49,977 nucleotides of DNA from Candidatus Sulfobium mesophilum. GTDB taxonomy: Bacteria; Nitrospirota; Thermodesulfovibrionia; Thermodesulfovibrionales; UBA6898. The notes under the pieces are model-generated. The model was not told where the DNA came from. It ran no database searches and worked only from the letters and a program-made list of their open reading frames with translations. Shown piece after piece: positions 1 to 6,739 of the stretch. Numbering within the stretch: position 1 is the first letter of the stretch; each line of letters starts with the position of its first letter. The DNA is taken from the NCBI GenBank assembly GCA_900302705.1, contig OUUY01000130.1:1-49977 (forward strand), read 5' to 3'. The position numbers and the translations under genes are program-made.

Positions 1-555
1 ACCAAAGGGTATCTCCGTGCCCCAGTTCAGTATCGCCTCATAATCGGCCCTGAATTCCTCACAGCCGTTGACCGCAAGGGTACCGAGGGTCAGGCCATGA
101 TAACCGTGGTCGCAGTAAACGAACCTTTTTCTTCCGGTAAAAGCATGGGCGAATTTCAGTGAGCCGTCGACAGCCTCTGCGCCCGAGTTACAGAAGAAAA
201 CAGTGTCCAGTCCCTTTGGCGCAAATTCTTCCACGAGTTTTTCGGCGAGAAGACCTGCAAAGAGCTGGGTCCCCATCTTCACCAGGTTGGGGCTGTCCAG
301 GTCCAGAAACTGACGGATCGCCTCCTTGAGCCGCGGATGAGAACGTCCCACCGCAAAAACGCCGAAGCCGGCAAGCATGTCAAGATAATCGTTGCCCTTG
401 TCGTCCCACAGATGAGCGCCCTTTCCACGCACATATACAGGATCGAAACCGAGGGTCTTGAGCACCTTCGCCATCTGCGGGTTGATGTAGTCCGAGAGGA
501 GCGAGTGCTGCCGTCCCTGAGAACGGTGCATCATCTCGCGAATGTCAAAAGTCAT
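1..555 (-). CDS. Class-III PLP-dependent aminotransferase, 5' part only (cut by window edge)
   Basis: The first 185 residues read on the minus strand from the ATG at 553-555 and run off the window. The fold-type I, class-III family (acetylornithine, putrescine and 8-amino-7-oxononanoate aminotransferases) is shown by HLWDDKGNDYLDMLAGFG, the cofactor-phosphate stretch FFCNSGAEAVDGSLKFA and YCDHGYHGLTLG. The catalytic lysine lies in the missing part, so the substrate cannot be named. A sulfotransferase gene lies 125 bp upstream on the same strand and the two may be co-transcribed. The enzyme should transfer an amino group between an omega-amino donor and a keto acid in the cytoplasm. Family call is firm; subfamily is open. 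Confidence 0.88.
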   Translation of the reverse strand, partial: MTFDIREMMHRSQGRQHSLLSDYINPQMAKVLKTLGFDPVYVRGKGAHLWDDKGNDYLDMLAGFGVFAVGRSHPRLKEAIRQFLDLDSPNLVKMGTQLFAGLLAEKLVEEFAPKGLDTVFFCNSGAEAVDGSLKFAHAFTGRKRFVYCDHGYHGLTLGTLAVNGCEEFRADYEAILNWGTEIPFG

Positions 556-680
556 ACTAAAACCCCCAAATGAAAATCTACCATAATGCTAAGCACTTAT
601 ATCACGAAACTTTCGCGTCAGTCAAGAATGGCATGTGGCCTCCGGATTGAAACTGCATGACCTGCCAACGCATCCTTTGC

Positions 681-2018
681 TCAAAGCCTGAACCGCTGCC
701 GGTAAGATGCATATCTTCTCTCTTCCTCTTCACGGTTCAGACCGAACTCTTCCAGTTCATACCGGTGTTTCCCGAACCGGTCCTTGGGATGTTGAAGGAG
801 GAACCCTCTGATTCTCTCCTCCATGTCGTCCGGCAACGGAATGTCGAAGTTCCTGTAAACCTTCCTGACCGCGCCGACAGGATCTGAGACAAGGTCAGAG
901 TAATACAGATCAACGAAGCGTTCTGCGGGCGCACAGCCACGGTCACGTGAAATAAGCGCCCTGTTGATCGCCCCGGCCCACCTCAGGCTGCATTCGGGCC
1001 CCACCTCGAAGGGATCGACGTTATCACTGAATGCGCTGCGGAGCGTAGCCGTCAAGCTCGCGTTAGACGCTGTTACCTCAACGGGATCACGGTGGGTCAT
1101 CACGACGCATGCGTCAGGATACGACTGAAACATCGCCTCGAAATCAAACATGTGAGCCGGGGCCTTGAGGACCCAGCGCTGTCCGGGACACCGCCACTGC
1201 AGATGCTGCAGGAATTTGTAATGCACCTTATAGGCGTCGCGCAGATCCTGGCTTTCGAGCCATTGAAGGTATGACGGCAGGCGATAGGTTGTCTCGAACT
1301 GATAACTCAGGAAGGAGTGGCTAAAGATGATCAGGCATTCCTCAGGAAGCCGCGCACCGACCGGATGAATCCTCTCAAAACCCTTTACGAGGCGACGGAA
1401 CCAGCGAATCTGGCCATCCACCCGCCGGATCCGCCGGTCCGTATTATACGTTGCGGAGTCTGGCGGCGGTGACGGGTACATCGTCTCCCATGTCAGGGGC
1501 ACCCTGCTTGCAGGATCCAGCGCGAGCAGGCTATGGAGTAATGTGGTCCCTGTGCGGGGAAGACCGGTAATGATGATAGGGCGGCGTATCTCCTCCACTT
1601 CGATTGCGGAATTGCGCTTTCGGTCCTCTACCATCAGAAGATTATTGGCAAGTAGACGGACCATGTCCTCCCGCACTGCCAGACGCCCCATGGGGTTAAG
1701 ACCAGCCTCGGTCTCAAGTGAATTGACCAGCCGACTGAGGGGTTCCTGAAGAGAGAGGGCACCGAAGTCATGAAGGCCGGTCTGTCGGCGTGCTGATTCG
1801 ATGAGCCCTTCCTCAGAGAGTCCCCGCCGCAGAAACGGGCTGAAGAGGGTGCCCGCGGCGTTAATGGCGTGGACAACGAAGGAACGATCCACCTTCCATC
1901 GCCTCCCGCCGCCTGAAACGGAAGTCCCGTCTTTTCCGCCGCTGCAATCGCCCTTCACCCTTCCCTGTTCCCCCGGATGCTGCTTCGTTTCACTTTTATT
2001 CTTCGGTCCTGGCATCAT
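681..2018 (-). CDS. Sulfotransferase family protein (PAPS-dependent)
   Basis: A 445-residue protein of the Sulfotransfer_3 type, which moves a sulfuryl group from PAPS to an acceptor. The 5'-phosphosulfate loop is GLPRTGTTLL at residues 152-161 and the 3'-phosphate site is THRDPVEVTASNAS at 308-321. KAPAHMFDFEAMF before it is typical of this family. The N-terminal 45 residues are hydrophilic and low in complexity, and may be linker or an over-long start. Two adjacent ATGs follow a good ribosome site (AAGGAAGG), so the start is reasonably fixed. No signal peptide is seen, so the enzyme is probably cytoplasmic. The acceptor is unknown; the downstream aminotransferase could belong to the same small pathway. 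Confidence 0.87.
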   Translation of the reverse strand: MMPGPKNKSETKQHPGEQGRVKGDCSGGKDGTSVSGGGRRWKVDRSFVVHAINAAGTLFSPFLRRGLSEEGLIESARRQTGLHDFGALSLQEPLSRLVNSLETEAGLNPMGRLAVREDMVRLLANNLLMVEDRKRNSAIEVEEIRRPIIITGLPRTGTTLLHSLLALDPASRVPLTWETMYPSPPPDSATYNTDRRIRRVDGQIRWFRRLVKGFERIHPVGARLPEECLIIFSHSFLSYQFETTYRLPSYLQWLESQDLRDAYKVHYKFLQHLQWRCPGQRWVLKAPAHMFDFEAMFQSYPDACVVMTHRDPVEVTASNASLTATLRSAFSDNVDPFEVGPECSLRWAGAINRALISRDRGCAPAERFVDLYYSDLVSDPVGAVRKVYRNFDIPLPDDMEERIRGFLLQHPKDRFGKHRYELEEFGLNREEEERRYASYRQRFRL

Positions 2019-2210
2019 TTTTTCCTTCCTTTATAATTACCACGAAACGGCTTCACTGAACCGCTTGCCGCCATGGCCGAAACTCGATTTACTTTCTTAT
2101 TATATACAATGCTGTGAAAAGGAGAAAACCTGGACAGAAATGCATCGCGGACCAGAACAAAAGATTGTCCGGGAAATACGGCGAAATCGGGGCAGTCGTA
2201 AAATTATATT

Positions 2211-2239
2211 TTGATAATTATTTCCATCTATGTTAAAAG
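2211..2239 (+). promoter_or_regulatory. Candidate sigma-70 promoter of the HD-CBS-HEPN gene
   Basis: TTGATA (2211-2216), a 17-bp spacer, then TAAAAG (2234-2239), in an AT-rich stretch ending about 45 bp before the start codon. The -35 match is 5 of 6 and the -10 match is partial. Confidence 0.4.
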
Positions 2240-2285
2240 CTAACTAGGATGGAACATCTCAGAATGAGGCAGCGGTGAAAAACAG

Positions 2286-3683
2286 ATGAAATATGATAAG
2301 GATTCATCGGCAGGACTAGTTAAGCGGGCGCGGGAGTTTGCGGTCAATGCCCATGATCGCATCGGTCATCGCCGAAAGTATAAGGGGCTGCCTTACACAA
2401 CGCACATTGAGAATGTGGCCGCCTTGGTTGAGTCAGTCACTGATGACCCGGAGACTGTCGCAGCAGCCTGGCTGCACGACGTTGTCGAGGACACCCCAGC
2501 CACCGTTGAGAACATCGAAGAGGCCTTCGGCAAACCGGTGGCCGCTCTTGTGGAGTCCCTTACAGATGTGAGCAGGCCGGGTTTCGGCAACCGTGCTGTA
2601 CGCAAGGAGATGGACCGGCAGCACTTGGCGAAGGCCAACTCAAGGGCAAAGAAAGTAAAATTAGCCGACCTCATAGACAACTGCCAGGACATCTGCAGGA
2701 ATGACGAGCGTTTTGCCAGTGTGTATCTTAGGGAGATGGCGAGGCTCCTGGAGGTCTTGCAAGAGGGTAATGCGGACCTTTACCCTAAGGCAATGAGAAC
2801 CCATGATGAGTGCTCCCGCCTTCTTGGTGCGGTGCTGGCGCCGGAGGATGCCCCTGTAATCCCTCCTGAACGGTCGTGGAATAGCACGATAATACCCGAG
2901 CATGTGCTCCGTCACTATGCCGATTCCTTCACTGCTCTGGATGTGGCTGACCCGATGCGCTCCTTTGACAGGGAGAAAAGTGGAACCGAAGTGCTCAGGA
3001 TTATGGAGGAGAATTATCTCGATGTGGTCTGCGTAAGGGTTAAAGGGCTGATTCAGGGATACGTCAGAAGGGATGACCTGACGGAAGGACACTGTGGTGA
3101 GCAACTGCGGCCTTTTCGTTCGGGACAGGTCGTCTCGGGAGATGAGTCATTGACAGAGGTCATCCGCATACTGACTCTCTATAACTATGCCTTTGTCTCG
3201 TTGCTTGATGAAGTGGTAGGTTACATCCACCGGGGATGCATTAACAAGCCTGTCGCACGCATGTGGCTCTTCGGCATCATTACGCTGACTGAACTGGAGT
3301 TCGTGCGCCTGATTTCTGAGCACTTCCCCGATGATGCGTGGAAACGCCACGTTTCTGCAAGCCGCATGGAAAAAGCTGTTGCACTGCAGCAGGAACGGCA
3401 TCGTCGTTCCCAGCAGAGCAGTCTGATCGACTGCCTGCAGTTCTCCGACAAGGCACACATACTGATTGAGAAGCAGGAAGTCCTTGAACTGCTCGGCTTT
3501 GATTCAAAAAGCAGGGCAAAAAAGAATATAAAAAATCTTGAGTCGCTCCGGAATAACCTTGCTCATTCCCAAGACGTCGTGACACACGATTGGGTGGCTA
3601 TAGCGCGGATAGCCTCACGGCTCGAAGAAGCCGTATTGCTTAGGAGAAGACACCGGGGATTGTCGGAGCAGCAGATACCATAG
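2286..3683 (+). CDS. HD phosphohydrolase (alarmone-hydrolase-like) fused to CBS-like and HEPN-like regions
   Basis: 465 residues. Residues 10-135 look like the RelA/SpoT/MESH1 hydrolase fold: H40 in PYTTHIENVA, H64-D65 with E68-D69 in LHDVVEDT, and D128 in KLADLIDN match the metal- and ligand-binding positions. No synthetase domain follows. Residues about 205-320 contain two CBS-like repeats (VADPMRSF..., then VVSGDESLTEVIRI...), which usually bind adenine nucleotides. The C-terminal 90 residues are helical and carry R422-NNLA-H427, the Rx4-6H motif of HEPN RNases. An inferred role is a nucleotide-sensing enzyme that destroys alarmone-like nucleotides and may cleave RNA. The gene stands alone. 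The HD assignment is strong; CBS is likely; HEPN rests on one motif and helical character. Confidence 0.82.
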   Translation: MKYDKDSSAGLVKRAREFAVNAHDRIGHRRKYKGLPYTTHIENVAALVESVTDDPETVAAAWLHDVVEDTPATVENIEEAFGKPVAALVESLTDVSRPGFGNRAVRKEMDRQHLAKANSRAKKVKLADLIDNCQDICRNDERFASVYLREMARLLEVLQEGNADLYPKAMRTHDECSRLLGAVLAPEDAPVIPPERSWNSTIIPEHVLRHYADSFTALDVADPMRSFDREKSGTEVLRIMEENYLDVVCVRVKGLIQGYVRRDDLTEGHCGEQLRPFRSGQVVSGDESLTEVIRILTLYNYAFVSLLDEVVGYIHRGCINKPVARMWLFGIITLTELEFVRLISEHFPDDAWKRHVSASRMEKAVALQQERHRRSQQSSLIDCLQFSDKAHILIEKQEVLELLGFDSKSRAKKNIKNLESLRNNLAHSQDVVTHDWVAIARIASRLEEAVLLRRRHRGLSEQQIP

Positions 3684-3825
3684 GTTCACCATCCGATAAT
3701 TCCCTGATAGTCATGGAGCCAAGAGGCAAAGATCCTTTCTGTAACATTCAAAAGCGCTCTTTGTTAAAATACTTGGAGATTCGAATGTATTTTTGTCTGA
3801 ACGTTCATACTCCGGGATGATTAAA

Positions 3826-4452
3826 ATGAGGCTGCATGTCTTTGGAATATCCAGGCGACGTTTCGCCGACTTTCTCCTGTTCGGGGTCACATCGGCAGAG
3901 CTCTTTTTCCTTTTTCTCCTTACGCCCGCTTTCTCTATTGTAGATTGGATCTATGTTTCTCAGAACCTTCTGGTTCTGGGGATCTCATTCATGAGGCGCA
4001 GACCTGAGGCCGTAGATTACTCACTGCCTTCCAGCATCGCTGTCTTTGTCTCTTATGCCTATCCGTACGCACAGGTGATATATCTTCGGCGGACGTCCGG
4101 CGACTTAGCATGGTTTGAGGGAGGGCTTGTCCTTGTGACATTCGGGGCATGCCTGAGCCTCGCCACTCTCCTCAGCTTGGGCAGACGATTCGGCGTCCGG
4201 CCGGCATTGCGAGGACTGGTGACAAGAGGTCCTTATCGGTTCGTCCGGCATCCTATGTATCTGTCCTATATGATTGCGGACATCGGATACAACCTCCAGG
4301 AATGGAATTTCGGCACATTGATGCTAGTAACGGCGGGGTGGGCATCCCTTCTTTACCGCATCCATGCCGAGGAGCGGATACTTTCTAAAGATAACGGATG
4401 GCCTGCCTACGTCGCCTCGGTGCGTTATCGCTTATTGCCAGGTCTCTGGTAG
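3826..4452 (+). CDS. Isoprenylcysteine carboxyl methyltransferase-like membrane protein
   Basis: About 208 residues with five or so membrane segments and the signature of the ICMT/phospholipid methyltransferase family: RGPYRFVRHPMYLSYM, then after another membrane span AEERIL...Y..YVASVRYRLLPGLW. These bind SAM and methylate membrane-associated acceptors; bacterial members mostly have unknown substrates because prenylated proteins are absent. The open frame extends upstream to a TTG at 3793 and there is another ATG at 3817; no clear ribosome site decides between them, and I chose the ATG at 3826, eight bases after a GGGA. It is monocistronic, ending before a strong hairpin at 4554. Confidence 0.82.
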   Translation: MRLHVFGISRRRFADFLLFGVTSAELFFLFLLTPAFSIVDWIYVSQNLLVLGISFMRRRPEAVDYSLPSSIAVFVSYAYPYAQVIYLRRTSGDLAWFEGGLVLVTFGACLSLATLLSLGRRFGVRPALRGLVTRGPYRFVRHPMYLSYMIADIGYNLQEWNFGTLMLVTAGWASLLYRIHAEERILSKDNGWPAYVASVRYRLLPGLW

Positions 4453-4553
4453 GCAGAAAAAAAGAGCGTTGAGGTAACTTGGCTGCATTACGGCTTTTCT
4501 CGGTAAAATATAGCGGCGAAGCATCCTGTGTGGATCGTATGACTCTTTACGAC

Positions 4554-4579
4554 TGAGGGGGAGAAATATCTCCCCCTCA
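4554..4579. terminator. Strong hairpin between convergent genes
   Basis: TGAGGGGGAGA and TCTCCCCCTCA form an 11-bp perfect stem with an AATA loop. It lies between the ends of the methyltransferase (plus) and the glycine-zipper lipoprotein (minus). There is no T-tract on either side, so it may act as a bidirectional 3'-end stabiliser rather than a classic terminator. Confidence 0.55.
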
Positions 4580-4608
4580 AAGACATTCTCAAGGTGCTTT
4601 CCTGTGTA

Positions 4609-4881
4609 TCACCGACCCTGCTGACCGGCCTTATATCCTTCCTTGTAAGCGGACTCTTTTGATTTCTCATTCTGGTCATAAAGATAGCCGCCAACCAACC
4701 CGGCACCGGCGCCTATCGCAGCTCCCAAGCCCGCGTTGCCAGCTATTGCCCCGATCGCGGCTCCTCCGCCGGCTCCGATGACACCCCCGCTCAATGTGCG
4801 TTGCTGGGTGTCCGACATGCCCGCACACCCAATAGCCACTATGCAAAAGGCCAGAATAACCACGACTGTAATGCTCTTCAT
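4609..4881 (-). CDS. Glycine-zipper lipoprotein
   Basis: 90 residues. A lipoprotein signal peptide ends in the lipobox VAIGC with the cysteine at position 19. It is followed by a glycine-zipper region (GGVIGAGGGAAIGAIAG, then GLGAAIGAGAGLVGG), as in the YMGG/Omp glycine-zipper families, and a charged tail. It should sit in a membrane facing the periplasm, with the zipper packing or inserting in the bilayer. The ribosome site AAGGAGGAG is strong. It follows the Rap1a/Tai-like gene by 46 bp on the same strand and is probably co-transcribed with it. Exact function is unknown. Confidence 0.85.
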   Translation of the reverse strand: MKSITVVVILAFCIVAIGCAGMSDTQQRTLSGGVIGAGGGAAIGAIAGNAGLGAAIGAGAGLVGGYLYDQNEKSKESAYKEGYKAGQQGR

Positions 4882-4927
4882 GATCTCCTCCTTGGGTTTA
4901 ATTTGAAATTACTGTTCATTGGTCGCG

Positions 4928-5311
4928 TCAGGGTTTGCACGGCCACTTTTCCATCAGGAACCTGAATTCAGTCTCCACCGGTTTTTCCTTCATATATTGC
5001 GAATGGGCCTTGCCCCAATCAATGAACATTTTGATGGCTGTGTTTCGAGACGGTGCTGGATCCGGCAGACAGACCAGTTTGGTTGCCTTTGGACCCGAAG
5101 TGGATGATTGGTAATACTGAAATGCCCCCACCAAATAACCGTGACAGAAGTTGACGGCATGAGGATACAAAGGATCATCCGTCGCTGCGGTGCACAAATT
5201 GATCAGGTCCTGCGTCGTCTGAACCTCGAAATCCTTTTCCGACACTGCATATACCACAGCTGGCAATGTCAACAAAACCAACAGGAAGAAACCGACTGCT
5301 CTGCTTGTCAT
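4928..5311 (-). CDS. Rap1a/Tai-family (T6SS immunity-like) periplasmic protein
   Basis: 127 residues with a clear signal peptide (FFLLVLLTLPAVVYA). The mature part has TTQDLINLCTAATDD, FCHGYLVGAFQYYQS, CLPDPAPSRNTAIKMF and WGKAHSQYM...EFRFLMEKWPC, which is the Rap1a/Tai domain pattern, including four mature-part cysteines likely to form two disulfides. Known family members neutralise type VI amidase effectors in the periplasm. No effector or T6SS gene is nearby here, so it is either an orphan immunity gene or has another envelope role. The gene downstream encodes a glycine-zipper lipoprotein. Confidence 0.78.
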   Translation of the reverse strand: MTSRAVGFFLLVLLTLPAVVYAVSEKDFEVQTTQDLINLCTAATDDPLYPHAVNFCHGYLVGAFQYYQSSTSGPKATKLVCLPDPAPSRNTAIKMFIDWGKAHSQYMKEKPVETEFRFLMEKWPCKP

Positions 5312-5373
5312 GATGAAACCTCCTCTGCTCCATATTTAGGATGTGCGACTTTCATGCCTTATCAATACCCAAA

Positions 5374-5400
5374 ATCTTATCATATGGGATGGTCTTGTCA
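5374..5400 (-). promoter_or_regulatory. Weak candidate promoter of the Rap1a/Tai-like gene
   Basis: On the minus strand a perfect TTGACA (5395-5400) is followed after only 15 bp by TAAGAT (5374-5379). The spacer is short, so this is tentative. Confidence 0.3.
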
Positions 5401-5542
5401 ATATTGCCTTACAGATGCATGCCATTAACTGCGCCTTGCATATTGGAGAGCGTCATTCCCGTAGATTTCGTACACTGAGGTAAACAGCCTCAACGGGGAT
5501 ATGTGTTGGAAGGATAATTCATCAAACAGTTGCCGAACGAAA

Positions 5543-5565
5543 AAGCGGGGATAAACTCCCCGCTT
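5543..5565 (-). terminator. Rho-independent terminator of the phosphodiesterase gene
   Basis: Read on the minus strand, AAGCGGGGA and TCCCCGCTT form a 9-bp stem with a 5-nt loop, followed by TTT and then CGTTCGG. It lies about 60 bp past the phosphodiesterase stop codon. An almost identical element, including the CGTTCGG tail, occurs at 15927-15949. Confidence 0.8.
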
Positions 5566-5624
5566 CTTTCAAAAAAGCCCTCTATGTTCAAGGGTAAAAC
5601 TGGTCAGAGCGAACTCTGCTTGGT

Positions 5625-6392
5625 CTATATCTCAATTGTGTCCCCATCTGCCAGTAATCGTAGGTTTTTTATTTTCAGTCGATCAAGTTCCTTTTTGATG
5701 ATCTCAAAATATTTCGGCTTCAGATGCATGACATAGATATATTCAGGCATATGCCGCATCTTGAGGAGTTCTTCTTTTAATAGACGAGGAGTTAAATGGC
5801 CTGTCTTTATTGCCATCTCCTCCATGCCGTTGGGAAACGAGATGTCTATTATGAGACAATGAATCTGCGTATCGTTCAGCGCCCGCCATGTTTCCCCATT
5901 GGGGCCGGTATCGCCCGTGTAGAAAAATCGTCGCTTCCCGGCATCTTCCACGAGATAGCCGACCGCCGGCACTGTATGATGGACAGGGTGGGGAGTTACA
6001 GTGTAACTGTTGATCTTCACCGGCTTGCCCGCTTTAAGCGCGACCATCTTGAGAATCGCATCATCAGGGCGGGGAATGACCGTGAAATCCGGCCAGACCG
6101 CGCTGTTGAGGAGGTGTTTCTTGATCGTTTTTATCACCGAAGGAATGCCCAAGACATTGACGCGGTGGTCGATATTATTGGTGACTATGTTGTCCGCTAG
6201 AAACGGGATCCCCCGAATGTGATCGAGGTGAGCATGGGTAATAAAGATGTGCTTTATTTTCATCTGAGACTGCTCATCCAGCACATTCGTAAGGCTTCCA
6301 GCATCAAAAAGTATTTCATCGTCCAGGAGAAACGCCGGAGCGTTACTCCCGGGGAACTCACCGCCTGAGCATCCAAGGACCTTTATCTCCAT
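5625..6392 (-). CDS. Class II 3',5'-cyclic-nucleotide phosphodiesterase-like metallo-hydrolase
   Basis: 255 residues of the metallo-beta-lactamase fold. Metal ligands are visible in THAHLDHIRG (the HxHxDH motif, about residues 52-61), HPVHHTVPAVGY and YTGDTGP; ISFPNGMEE and GHLTPRLLKEEL are the pattern of the class II cAMP phosphodiesterases (CpdP/PDE1 family). It would hydrolyse cAMP or cGMP to the 5'-nucleotide in the cytoplasm. The neighbour, transcribed divergently 340 bp away, is a CHASE2 adenylate cyclase, which supports cAMP as substrate. Other small MBL hydrolases cannot be fully excluded from sequence alone. Confidence 0.82.
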   Translation of the reverse strand: MEIKVLGCSGGEFPGSNAPAFLLDDEILFDAGSLTNVLDEQSQMKIKHIFITHAHLDHIRGIPFLADNIVTNNIDHRVNVLGIPSVIKTIKKHLLNSAVWPDFTVIPRPDDAILKMVALKAGKPVKINSYTVTPHPVHHTVPAVGYLVEDAGKRRFFYTGDTGPNGETWRALNDTQIHCLIIDISFPNGMEEMAIKTGHLTPRLLKEELLKMRHMPEYIYVMHLKPKYFEIIKKELDRLKIKNLRLLADGDTIEI

Positions 6393-6580
6393 TCACTCCG
6401 TCCAAATAAATTTATTATAAAAGCCATTGCTGATTTTAGTCTAGGTAACCAATATGACAATATTTCCTCTATTTTGCCAAATTGGCTTTTAGTAGTTATT
6501 GCCATGATATGCTCAGAGGGCGATTTGGTGTCGCCTTGCTTCATTGAGATTTTTCCTTTTCAAGAATTGCCCACTATGCT

Positions 6581-6593
6581 ATGATGACATCAT
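6581..6593. promoter_or_regulatory. Palindrome in the phosphodiesterase/cyclase divergent region
   Basis: ATGATG-A-CATCAT is a perfect 6+6 inverted repeat in the 340-bp region between the phosphodiesterase and the cyclase. A -10-like TATAGT follows about 15 bp downstream on the plus strand. It could be an operator for either gene. Confidence 0.35.
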
Positions 6594-6658
6594 CGAGGAG
6601 AAGACACTGTATAGTGACCTGTTAGTAGAGTCAAACTAAAGGGGATAACACCGAGGGC

Positions 6659-6739
6659 ATGTTCAGGAAAGGGATCAAGAACCTACTTGAAAGCTTTATC
6701 CGGGTGATAACAAGTTTTACTTCAGGAACATTCTCGTGA
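6659..6739 (+). CDS. Possible 26-residue leader peptide overlapping the cyclase start
   Basis: An ORF of 26 codons begins with ATG at 6659 (MFRKGIKNLLESF...) and its stop overlaps the cyclase GTG start in the sequence GTGA, a typical translational-coupling overlap. The cyclase has no good ribosome site of its own, which makes coupling plausible. The peptide is basic and amphipathic. The ribosome site for the leader is weak, so this may be chance. Confidence 0.3.
   Translation: MFRKGIKNLLESFIRVITSFTSGTFS

Noticed and set aside
1801-2214. 137-residue plus-strand ORF
   Set aside because: Mostly antisense to the sulfotransferase start region; no family features, no ribosome site.
3714-3821. 35-residue ORF before the methyltransferase gene
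   Set aside because: No ribosome site and it runs into the methyltransferase start in another frame.
6483-6502. TGGC...TTGC pair resembling a sigma-54 promoter before the cyclase
   Set aside because: Spacing is 16 bp between the elements instead of 11.
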